Part shown: piece after piece, positions 1 through 5,558 of the stretch
Layout of the letters: every line of letters starts with the position of its first letter
How positions within the stretch are numbered: the stretch's first letter is position 1
Assembly (NCBI GenBank): GCA_900548485.1
Contig: URKL01000140.1
Coordinates: 1 to 5,558 of the forward strand
DNA from: an uncultured Succinatimonas sp.
Lineage (GTDB): Bacteria; Pseudomonadota; Gammaproteobacteria; Enterobacterales; Succinivibrionaceae
Reading direction: 5' to 3'
DNA: 5,558 bases
The notes under the pieces: generated by a model
What the model was told of the DNA's origin: nothing
Seen by the model: only the letters and a program-made list of their open reading frames with translations
Databases searched by the model: none
Made by a program: the position numbers and the translations under genes

Positions 1-354
1 TTTGGCTCCGTCATGTCTTGCCCAGGGAATAAGATTGCCATGATTGGGAATATTAAAATTAGGAATATCAACTTGTAGTTCTTTATAAATATTTACAAGA
101 GATGGCGGCACCCTAGTCCCTACTGGTACAGAAAAGCTCAAGCCCATGGCTTGGTTTGGTTCATGATAAGGGTCCTGCCCCATAATTACGACTTTTAGCT
201 TATTTAATGGAGTATAAGCAAAAGCATTGAATTCATCTCCTGCTTTGGGATAAACCTCTTTACCTAATTGACGCTGGGAATTAGCATAGGCATAAGCATT
301 CTTAAAAGCAGCTGTTTGTTTTAAAGGTCCAATCAAATCATGCCAAGTTTTCAC
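1..354 (-). CDS. ung: Uracil-DNA glycosylase, N-terminal part (partial at window edge)
   Basis: Family 1 uracil-DNA glycosylase, which cuts uracil from DNA in the cytoplasm and begins base-excision repair. The visible 118 residues are about half of the usual ~225. Seen directly: the water-activating motif GQDPYH at residues 59-64 (catalytic Asp61, uracil-pocket Tyr63), then GLSFSVP (71-77, uracil-stacking Phe74), the PPS loop at 83-85, and NHG..PWAR near 104-113. The uracil-binding Asn and the HPSP motif lie beyond the window. The start is a GTG at 354-352, giving (M)KTWHDLIGP, which lines up with the N-terminus of E. coli Ung; no in-frame ATG lies upstream. An AAGGAG box sits 6 nt before it. 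An out-of-frame ATG directly followed by TGA overlaps the GTG. The gene is divergent from sbcDC. The last visible residues (WARHDGAK) carry one residue more than the usual W-A-x-Q-G. Identification is secure. Confidence 0.95.
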   Translation of the reverse strand, partial: MKTWHDLIGPLKQTAAFKNAYAYANSQRQLGKEVYPKAGDEFNAFAYTPLNKLKVVIMGQDPYHEPNQAMGLSFSVPVGTRVPPSLVNIYKELQVDIPNFNIPNHGNLIPWARHDGAK

Positions 355-360
355 ATCTAA

Positions 361-366
361 CTCCTT
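361..366 (-). promoter_or_regulatory. Shine-Dalgarno site of ung
   Basis: On the minus strand this reads AAGGAG, ending 6 nt before the GTG at 354-352 and 4 nt before an out-of-frame ATG at 356-354. It is the strongest ribosome binding site in the window and supports the GTG start, because only the GTG frame encodes Ung. Confidence 0.75.
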
Positions 367-395
367 TTTCTTTTTTTTTATTATGCCTGTTTAGA

Positions 396-423
396 AATAT
401 ATATACAACCAAAATTATGTCAT
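396..423 (-). promoter_or_regulatory. Candidate sigma70-type promoter for ung
   Basis: On the minus strand, ATGACA (423-418, 5 of 6 to TTGACA) is followed after 16 bp by TATATT (401-396, 5 of 6 to TATAAT). Transcription would start near 389, leaving a leader of about 35 nt with the AAGGAG site inside it. The region is AT-rich, so chance matches are likely; this is a prediction from consensus only. Confidence 0.42.
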
Positions 424-426
424 AAT
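414..426. repeat. 13-bp palindrome in the ung/sbcD divergent region
   Basis: ATTATG-T-CATAAT is a perfect 6-1-6 inverted repeat midway between the two divergent genes. It overlaps the candidate ung -35 and the candidate sbcD -10, so a dimeric regulator bound here could affect both. I do not recognise it as the site of a known regulator, and in sequence this AT-rich it may be chance. Confidence 0.3.
418..426 (+). promoter_or_regulatory. Candidate extended -10 promoter for sbcDC
   Basis: TGTCATAAT matches an extended -10 element (TGn followed by CATAAT, 5 of 6 to TATAAT). The -35 position 17 bp upstream (398-403, TATATA) is poor, as is common for extended -10 promoters. Transcription would start near 433, giving a leader of about 27 nt before the sbcD ATG. 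The element overlaps the -35 box proposed for ung on the other strand. Confidence 0.35.
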
Positions 427-459
427 AAGCACATATACATTTATTTTTTAGGCGTTTAT

Positions 460-1680
460 ATGATAAAAATACTCCATACATCAGATTGGCATTTAGGTAG
501 ATCATTATATGATTTTCCTCGCTATCAGGAATTTCAAAAGTTTCTGGATTTTTTATATGAAGTTTTACAAGAACATCAAGTTGATGTCTTGCTTGTATGT
601 GGAGATATTTTTGATACACAAACAGCTAGTAATAAATCTCAAGAGCTGTACTATAACTTTTTAAATAAAGTCCAAAACCTTAAATCTCTTGAAAATATTA
701 TCATCATCGGGGGCAATCACGACTCTCCTTCCTTTTTAAAGGTCGCTAAAAAAATTCTTAAAAATTTAAAAGTTGAAATCGTCAACTCTTTTAGCGGCAA
801 TATAGAAGATGAAGTATTAACTCTGTACGATAAACAAGGAAAGCCTAAACTTGTAGTTGGAGCCGTACCTTTTTTGCGTAATCGTGATGTTCGAGAAGCT
901 AAATTTTGTGAAGAAATTGAAGAACGCAATTTAAATCTAAAACAAGGTATGAGTGCTCATTATAAAAAAGTAGGAGAGTTATGTAAAAAAGCCGCAAATA
1001 TTACAAATCCGCCACTACCCATCATAGGTACAGGCCACTTAGCGCTAAGTAATATAAATCATCAAGATGAAAACTTAAGTGAAAATATCTTTATTGGCAC
1101 TTTAGACATGTTCGATGCAAAGATTATCCCCTCATGCTTTGCTTATACAGCATTAGGTCATATTCATAAACCGATGATGATTTCCGACACTATCTATTAT
1201 TGTGGCAGTCCTTTACAGTTGAACTTCAATGAAGCTAATAGTTCTAAATATCTAAATTTAATTGAACTTGAAGATAAAGTAATAGTAAACAAAATTACTG
1301 TACCAGTCTTTCAAAAGCTCAAATCTCTATTAGGTGATGAAAACACTCTAATCTCACAATTAAAAGAACTTATTGCGCTAAAAGAATCTTTTTTAGTAGA
1401 ACTTAATTACAATGGCAATCATCCTATTGGAACTCTTTACGATAATGCCCATGAGCTTTGTGAAAATACACAAGTAAAAATTTTAATAGTTAGAGATTTA
1501 AATGCTAGAGCAAAATCTTTAAATCCTGAATATACAGGAGAGATCTTATCTGATATAAGCGTACAAGAAGTCTTTAACCGTTGCCTCAAAGAACACAATA
1601 TTCCCGAAGATGAAATGAGCGAATATCAAAATACTTTTAAAGAGCTCTTAGAGCAAATGTATGAACAAGATTCAAAGTAA
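460..1680 (+). CDS. sbcD: SbcD, nuclease subunit of the SbcCD complex
   Basis: Bacterial Mre11 homologue of 406 residues (E. coli 400). With SbcC it forms an ATP-dependent double-strand exonuclease and single-strand endonuclease that cleaves DNA hairpins and protein-blocked ends. The metallophosphoesterase core carries all expected metal ligands: D9 and H11 in TSDWH, D49 in GDIFD, N86 and H87 in GNHD, H193 in TGHL, H234 and H236 in ALGHIHKP, followed by YCGSPLQLNF (247-256). The C-terminal capping region (about 270-406) retains the E. coli-like stretch ISVQEVFNRCL. The start at 460 gives MIKILHTSDWHLG, matching the family N-terminus exactly. Its ribosome site is weak: only AGG at 450-452, 7 nt upstream. 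It sits 23 bp before sbcC in the usual sbcDC order and is probably co-transcribed. No defect is seen, so the nuclease subunit itself should be functional. Confidence 0.97.
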   Translation: MIKILHTSDWHLGRSLYDFPRYQEFQKFLDFLYEVLQEHQVDVLLVCGDIFDTQTASNKSQELYYNFLNKVQNLKSLENIIIIGGNHDSPSFLKVAKKILKNLKVEIVNSFSGNIEDEVLTLYDKQGKPKLVVGAVPFLRNRDVREAKFCEEIEERNLNLKQGMSAHYKKVGELCKKAANITNPPLPIIGTGHLALSNINHQDENLSENIFIGTLDMFDAKIIPSCFAYTALGHIHKPMMISDTIYYCGSPLQLNFNEANSSKYLNLIELEDKVIVNKITVPVFQKLKSLLGDENTLISQLKELIALKESFLVELNYNGNHPIGTLYDNAHELCENTQVKILIVRDLNARAKSLNPEYTGEILSDISVQEVFNRCLKEHNIPEDEMSEYQNTFKELLEQMYEQDSK

Positions 1681-1703
1681 CAAAGCTTAAACAACGAAAT
1701 AAT

Positions 1704-2840
1704 ATGAAAATTTTCAAACTCCACTTTAAAAATTTAAACTCGCTGATTGGAAACTTCATCATCGATTTCACCCATCCTTCTTACAAACAAGAAGGCTTAT
1801 TTTTAATCTCAGGTCCTACCGGAGCTGGTAAAAGCACAATTTTAGATGCTATAAGTTTAGCTCTATTTGGTAGAACACCTAGACTTAAAATAATCTCTAA
1901 AAGTGTCAATGAGATCATGTCTAAAGGCTGTGGTGAATGTATATCTGAGATCGAATTCTCTACCTTAAAAGGAAATTTCCGTTGTAAGTTTTATCAAAGA
2001 CGCGCTCATTGTAAAGCTGATGGAAGTTTGCAAGCTCCACAAATGGAACTTGTAGATTTAAAAAATAATAAAATTATCAGCGATAAAATCAGCATTATCG
2101 AAAAGAAAATTGAAGAAATTTCTGGCATGAATTATGAACGCTTCACTCGCTCTATCATGTTAGCTCAAGGAGAATTTGCTAAATTTTTACAATCTAAAGA
2201 CGACGAAAAGGCTACGCTTTTAGAACAAATTACAGGATCTTCTATTTATTCTGAAATTTCCTCCTTCGTTCAAAAGAGCTTTAGTGAAAAAGATAACGAA
2301 TATAAACAAAAAAAAGCTCTATTAGATCAATTAGAGTTACCTTCTGCTGAAGAGATCTTTTCAAAAGAAAAAGAAATTAAGCATTTAAATGAGAAAATAG
2401 CAAAACTTGAATTAGATCTTGTACATCAAAATGAAGAATTAAAGCTTAAACTTGAATTAAACAAATGTCGCTTAGAGATTGAAGAAAATCAAAGACAAAA
2501 GCAACGACTACAAGAAGAAATCTCTTCTTTTGCGCCTTTAAAAGAAAAATTACATAAAGCACAAAAAACCTTTGAAATTCAAGAACAAGAAAATAATTAT
2601 TTCATAGCTAAAAAACAATTACAAAACCTAAATTCTAATCTTACGAAATATCAAAATGATATTCCTCTTTGTCAAGATGAGATAAAAAAACAACAGGCAA
2701 TCCTTCATGCGCAAGAACTTTATTTAAAATTATGTACTTTAAATTCTCAAAGTATTTTTGCAGTTATTGAATTGGTTAAAGATTTAGATATCAAGATCGA
2801 TCTTAAAACCCAAAATCTTATTGAAATAAAAAACAATTAG
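1704..2840 (+). CDS. sbcC: SbcC, N-terminal part of a frameshifted gene (gene spans 1704-4951)
   Basis: Rad50-like SMC-type ATPase subunit of SbcCD. This frame encodes 378 residues and stops at TAG 2838-2840. Adding one A to the A6 run at 2828-2833 joins it to the next frame and gives one protein of 1082 residues (E. coli SbcC 1048). Seen here: the family-typical start MKIFKLHFKNLNSL, Walker A GPTGAGKST at 37-45, the Q-loop in MLAQGEF (Gln155), then a charged, Leu/Lys/Glu/Gln-rich coiled-coil arm from about 190. Alone, this fragment lacks the zinc hook, signature motif and Walker B, so it could not form a working ATPase. The start at 1704 has no clear Shine-Dalgarno in the 23-bp gap after sbcD, so translation may depend on coupling to sbcD. 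The break may be a sequencing error, a mutation or a frameshifting site. Confidence 0.95.
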   Translation: MKIFKLHFKNLNSLIGNFIIDFTHPSYKQEGLFLISGPTGAGKSTILDAISLALFGRTPRLKIISKSVNEIMSKGCGECISEIEFSTLKGNFRCKFYQRRAHCKADGSLQAPQMELVDLKNNKIISDKISIIEKKIEEISGMNYERFTRSIMLAQGEFAKFLQSKDDEKATLLEQITGSSIYSEISSFVQKSFSEKDNEYKQKKALLDQLELPSAEEIFSKEKEIKHLNEKIAKLELDLVHQNEELKLKLELNKCRLEIEENQRQKQRLQEEISSFAPLKEKLHKAQKTFEIQEQENNYFIAKKQLQNLNSNLTKYQNDIPLCQDEIKKQQAILHAQELYLKLCTLNSQSIFAVIELVKDLDIKIDLKTQNLIEIKNN

Positions 2841-4951
2841 AAAAAGCTGAAAATCAACGTACAGAGAAGATCAATCTCTATAAAAGACAAAAACAACAAC
2901 TTAAAAACAATCTTGAAGATATAGCTAAAACTCAAATAAAGGCTCAAAACTTAAAACAAATAGGCCCTTGGTTAAGCACTGAACTGTCATCTTTAAAGTT
3001 ACAGCTCCAAACCTTAAAGCAATTTCCTTCACAAATAAAAGTAAAGGAAAAAGCTATTTTAGACTGTGAACAATTCATTGCTGGTAAAAAAAATGAACTT
3101 AAAGAACAGGGTGAGGAACTAGCACTTCTTAAAGATAAAAAGGAGCGTAATTGTTCACAAACAAAACAATTTTTAGCTGATAAAGCTATCTGTTTAAACG
3201 GCGAGAGTCTTAATTTTTATCAACAAAAACAAATTGAATATTCAAATTACGCTAAATTTTTCGATGTTATTGATGCTTATGAAAAAAATCGTTCTCAACT
3301 TGTAAAAGGTGAACCATGCCCTCTTTGTGGCTCAACTATTCATCCTTATTGCCAAGAAGGCTTACCTAAAAAAAAGCAAACTACAGAAAAACTACAAGAA
3401 ATTGAGGCTAAACTTTCAAAGATTCAAGATTTAGATAGCAAACTTGAAAATAATAAATATCAAAAAGAAATTTTAGAGCTTCAAGAACAACAAATTCTGC
3501 AAATGCAGACAAAAATTAACTTAGATTTAGACAAACAACAAGAACTATTAAAAAACATTCAAAAAGAAAAACAAAATTTATGTGAGCAACAACAAAAACT
3601 TTATCAAACGCTAAGTGATACTTTTAAAGAGCATAAACTTTTAGATCTTGATTTAATGGAGCAAGATCTGCAATCTCTTTTAGATAATAAGCTCTTTGAA
3701 TATCAAAATATCCAAAATATCCTTGATGAACTTGATACCAATAAGAACAAGCTTCAAGAAGCTCTCAAGCTTACTTTTAATTCCTATTATGATTTAATCC
3801 TTATTATTAAAGAAAATAAAAGGCAATATAAAGATCTAGAACAACAATGTTTGCTCTTACAAAGGCAACGCTTTTTCTTATTCAAAAAAGACTCTACTTC
3901 GGTTGTGACAAATAAATATAAAAGTATCGTAACTGATGCCCAAAATTTGTATCAACAAAGCCAAACTAAAATAGCCTCACAGAAATCTAAGCTAAATCAT
4001 CTGTTTGAACTCATAAAAAATTTGAATGAACAAATCAAAGCACAAGAACAAAATCTAAATAGCTGCACCTTGGAATTTGAAAAAGCCTATACAGAAAAAG
4101 GCTTTATAAGCTGTCAAAATTTTTTAGAGTCAAAGCTTACACCTCCTGAATTTCAAAATTTAAATGCCAGAAATACGGATCTAAAGAGTCGAGATGATAT
4201 GCTTAAGGGGCAAGAAGAACAATTGCAAAATAAACTTAAGTCCTTGGAGAAGCAACCACTCTCTAATTTAGAAATTTCTGATTTAAAAGATAGTATTTCT
4301 AAATTAGATCAAGAAAAAAATGACATCAACCAAAATTTAGGCGCACTAAAACGAGAACTTATTGAAATTGAACAAAAGAAATCACAACAAGCAAAAGAAC
4401 TTGAGCTTCTTGAGCAAATCCGTCAAGTAAAAGAACGCTATGGCAAATTAAATACCTTGATTGGCTCTGCTGATGGCCATAAATTCCGTAATTTTGCGCA
4501 AGGTATAACTTTTGAGATAATGATACAGAACGCCAATAAACAACTGATGCGTATGAGTGATCGCTATCTCTTACAAAGAGATAAAAATTCGCCTTTAAGC
4601 TTAAATGTAATTGATTATTATGAAGCCTCAGCAATTCGTTCTACAGCTAATCTTTCAGGTGGTGAAAGCTTTATTGTAAGTCTTGCTCTAGCATTGGGAT
4701 TATCCCAAATGTCACAAGGACAGGTACGAGTAGATTCGTTATTTCTAGATGAAGGCTTTGGCACTTTAGATGAAAAAGCGTTAAATATGGCCTTAAATAG
4801 CCTTGCTGCTTTACATCAAGAAAATAAACTTATCGGCATCATCTCCCATGTACAGGAACTTAAAAATAATATTTCAACACAAATAATTGTTGAGCGACAC
4901 TCAGGGGCTAAAAGTACTTTAAAAGGTCCTGGCATTAAGAGCTTTTATTAA
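2825..4951 (+). CDS. sbcC: SbcC, C-terminal part of the same frameshifted gene
   Basis: Reading frame -1 relative to the first part, open for 708 residues from just after a TGA at 2822-2824. It has no start codon of its own near the junction; the first in-frame ATG at 3503 would discard the zinc hook, so it is not an independent gene. Seen, numbered on the 1082-residue joined protein: rest of the first coiled-coil arm; zinc hook CPLCG with Cys539 and Cys542 (codons 3317-3328) in CPLCGSTIHPYC; second coiled-coil arm; IGSADGHKFRNFAQG before the ATPase lobe; ABC signature LSGGES at 984-989; Walker B LFLDEGFGTLD with Asp1016; H-loop His1049 in IISHVQEL. All motifs needed for ATP-driven dimerisation through the hook are intact, and no other stop interrupts 2.1 kb. 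That argues the split is recent, artefactual or bypassed. Confidence 0.95.
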   Translation, partial: NKKQLEKAENQRTEKINLYKRQKQQLKNNLEDIAKTQIKAQNLKQIGPWLSTELSSLKLQLQTLKQFPSQIKVKEKAILDCEQFIAGKKNELKEQGEELALLKDKKERNCSQTKQFLADKAICLNGESLNFYQQKQIEYSNYAKFFDVIDAYEKNRSQLVKGEPCPLCGSTIHPYCQEGLPKKKQTTEKLQEIEAKLSKIQDLDSKLENNKYQKEILELQEQQILQMQTKINLDLDKQQELLKNIQKEKQNLCEQQQKLYQTLSDTFKEHKLLDLDLMEQDLQSLLDNKLFEYQNIQNILDELDTNKNKLQEALKLTFNSYYDLILIIKENKRQYKDLEQQCLLLQRQRFFLFKKDSTSVVTNKYKSIVTDAQNLYQQSQTKIASQKSKLNHLFELIKNLNEQIKAQEQNLNSCTLEFEKAYTEKGFISCQNFLESKLTPPEFQNLNARNTDLKSRDDMLKGQEEQLQNKLKSLEKQPLSNLEISDLKDSISKLDQEKNDINQNLGALKRELIEIEQKKSQQAKELELLEQIRQVKERYGKLNTLIGSADGHKFRNFAQGITFEIMIQNANKQLMRMSDRYLLQRDKNSPLSLNVIDYYEASAIRSTANLSGGESFIVSLALALGLSQMSQGQVRVDSLFLDEGFGTLDEKALNMALNSLAALHQENKLIGIISHVQELKNNISTQIIVERHSGAKSTLKGPGIKSFY
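2828..2840 (+). other. Frame-change site in sbcC: A AAA AAC followed by TAG
   Basis: The heptamer A AAA AAC (2828-2834) lies in the exact X XXY YYZ phase for -1 slippage (zero-frame codons ATA AAA AAC), and the zero-frame TAG comes 3 nt later. A -1 shift, or one extra A in the A6 run, continues into CAA TTA GAA and the rest of SbcC. There is no Shine-Dalgarno-like stimulator just upstream and no strong hairpin within 10 nt downstream. The nearest is a weak 5-bp stem at 2863-2867/2875-2879. A6 is shorter than typical transcriptional slippage runs. A missing A in the sequence or a real 1-bp deletion is the simpler reading. Confidence 0.85.
4262..4308. repeat. 14-bp perfect inverted repeat inside sbcC
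   Basis: TCTAATTTAGAAAT at 4262-4275 is exactly complementary to ATTTCTAAATTAGA at 4295-4308, with a 19-nt spacer. It lies in the second coiled-coil arm, in codons for SNLEIS and SISKLD, so the amino-acid pattern of the coiled coil may explain part of it. It could form an AT-rich mRNA stem or a DNA hairpin. No function is known. Confidence 0.6.
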
Positions 4952-4957
4952 TAATAA

Positions 4958-4981
4958 AAAACCCCATTTACATGGGGTTTT
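4958..4981. terminator. Bidirectional intrinsic terminator between sbcC and eda
   Basis: AAAACCCCAT (4958-4967) pairs with ATGGGGTTTT (4972-4981) around a TTAC loop, giving a 10-bp stem with a GC core. On the plus strand it starts 6 nt after the sbcC stop and ends in TTTT. On the minus strand it lies 26 nt after the eda stop and is followed by TTTTTTATTATT, a better U-tract. It therefore probably serves both convergent genes, with stronger termination for eda. Confidence 0.87.
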
Positions 4982-5007
4982 GCTATCTTTGTTTATGCTT
5001 TTTAGGA

Positions 5008-5558
5008 TTACTTAAGATCAGCGATGAGTTCGTTGATTTCTTTACCTAACTTGACGATACCATCCCAATCACGAGCTTTAACTAAATTTGATGGAGGAAT
5101 GAAAGAACCACCAGCAGCAGCTACGTTAGGTAAGCTTAAATACTCACGTAAGTTCTCAAGGCTTACACCACCAGTAGGAACAAACTTAATATCAGCAAAC
5201 GGTCCTTGTAATGCCTTTAAGGTCTTAGTACCACCATAAGCTCCAGCCGGGAAGAACTTAACAACCTTTAAACCAAAGTCTAAAGCTTGCTCTAAGTCAG
5301 CCGGGGTAACAGTACCAGGGCATACCGGTAAGTCATGCTTTAAGCACCATTCTACAACCTTAGGATTGAAACCCGGAGTAATTACGAACTTACCGCCGTT
5401 ATCTAAGGTTTCCCAAGCATGATCAACATCATGAACAGTACCAGAACCAACAATACACTCAGGAACCTCAGCTGCAATACGCTTGATAGCCTCACCACCT
5501 AAAGGCGTGTGATTATCGGCGTGACAATGCCAAATTCCTTGATGCTTTCCGCTAATTC
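5008..5558 (-). CDS. eda: KDPG/KHG aldolase, 5'-truncated by window edge and disturbed near it
   Basis: 2-dehydro-3-deoxy-phosphogluconate aldolase, a class I aldolase that splits KDPG into pyruvate and glyceraldehyde 3-phosphate in the Entner-Doudoroff pathway; E. coli Eda also acts on 4-hydroxy-2-oxoglutarate. From TPLGGEAIKRIAAEVP (5508) to the stop TAA (5010-5008), 166 residues read cleanly: VGSGTV, ITPGF, PGTVTPADL, the Schiff-base Lys in KVVKFFPAG (AAG, 5259-5257), PTGGVS and AAAGGSF for phosphate binding, ending in ELIADLK. About 30 residues are missing compared with the 213 of E. coli. Upstream of 5508 the same frame stays open but looks unlike Eda (ISGKHQGIWH...), while another frame gives ELAESIKEFGI, which fits the family helix before the catalytic E-I-T-x-R-T. 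Small indels are therefore likely between about 5508 and 5530. Codons are more biased (GGT, AAG, TTC, CGT) than in sbcDC, which suggests strong expression. Convergent with sbcC. Confidence 0.92.
   Translation of the reverse strand, partial: ISGKHQGIWHCHADNHTPLGGEAIKRIAAEVPECIVGSGTVHDVDHAWETLDNGGKFVITPGFNPKVVEWCLKHDLPVCPGTVTPADLEQALDFGLKVVKFFPAGAYGGTKTLKALQGPFADIKFVPTGGVSLENLREYLSLPNVAAAGGSFIPPSNLVKARDWDGIVKLGKEINELIADLK

Noticed and set aside
338..619. Minus-strand open frame of 93 codons across the ung start, the intergenic region and the sbcD start
   Set aside because: It overlaps the well-supported starts of both ung and sbcD, has no ribosome site I can see, and its protein resembles nothing recognisable. 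It is a shadow of the real genes.
717..929. Minus-strand 70-codon open frame inside sbcD
   Set aside because: It lies fully within the conserved sbcD coding sequence on the opposite strand, with no independent signals.
2793..2804. 12-bp perfect palindrome AAGATCGATCTT shortly upstream of the sbcC frame change
   Set aside because: It has no loop space to form a useful hairpin, lies upstream rather than downstream of the slippery heptamer, and AT-rich palindromes of this size occur by chance; not convincing as a stimulator.
2863..2879. AGAGA/TCTCT hairpin downstream of the heptamer as a frameshift stimulator
   Set aside because: It has only 5 bp with a 7-nt loop and lies 28 nt after the heptamer, too weak and too far away to count as evidence for programmed frameshifting.
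4359..4634. Minus-strand 91-codon open frame inside sbcC
   Set aside because: It is antisense to a conserved part of SbcC just before the ATPase signature, and its low-complexity protein has no recognisable features.
3503..4951. A separate gene starting at ATG 3503
   Set aside because: The same frame is open back to 2825 and encodes the SbcC coiled coil and zinc hook upstream of 3503, so this ATG is an internal methionine of SbcC.
5024..5239. Plus-strand 71-codon open frame over eda
   Set aside because: It is antisense to the clearly identified eda on the minus strand; its codon pattern mirrors the eda codon bias.

Overview
The window is a short stretch of ordinary bacterial chromosome carrying DNA-repair and central-metabolism genes. 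Protein sequences look gammaproteobacterial: SbcD and SbcC follow the E. coli proteins motif by motif and at similar length. The DNA is AT-rich, with long A and T runs. An AT-rich anaerobic gammaproteobacterium, for example of the Succinivibrionaceae type, would fit, but that placement is an inference from memory, not a measured result.

Layout from left to right. The minus strand at the left edge holds the N-terminal half of uracil-DNA glycosylase (ung), which starts at a GTG and runs off the window. A 105-bp divergent intergenic region (355-459) follows. It contains overlapping candidate promoters for ung (leftward) and sbcD (rightward) around a small palindrome. The plus strand then carries sbcD (460-1680) and, 23 bp later, sbcC (1704-4951), which look like one operon. 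sbcC is split by a single -1 frame change at an A6 run near 2828-2834. Everything downstream (zinc hook, ABC signature, Walker B, H-loop) is intact in the shifted frame. A 10-bp-stem hairpin at 4958-4981 serves as a shared terminator between convergent sbcC and the last gene. That gene, on the minus strand from 5008 to the right edge, is KDPG/KHG aldolase (eda), cut at its N-terminus by the window end and apparently damaged by small indels in its last ~50 visible bases.

Functionally, SbcC (ABC ATPase with a long coiled coil and zinc hook) and SbcD (Mn-dependent nuclease) form the bacterial Mre11-Rad50-type complex that opens DNA hairpins and processes protein-blocked ends. Ung removes uracil from DNA and starts base-excision repair. 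Eda is an Entner-Doudoroff enzyme, unrelated in function, and its codon usage suggests high expression.

I found no new system, mobile element, CRISPR array or RNA gene. The points worth a second look are the sbcC frame change (sequencing error, mutation or programmed frameshift at a perfectly phased A AAA AAC heptamer), the disordered eda 5' end, the start-stop overlap at the ung start, the overlapping divergent promoters, and a 14-bp perfect inverted repeat inside sbcC.
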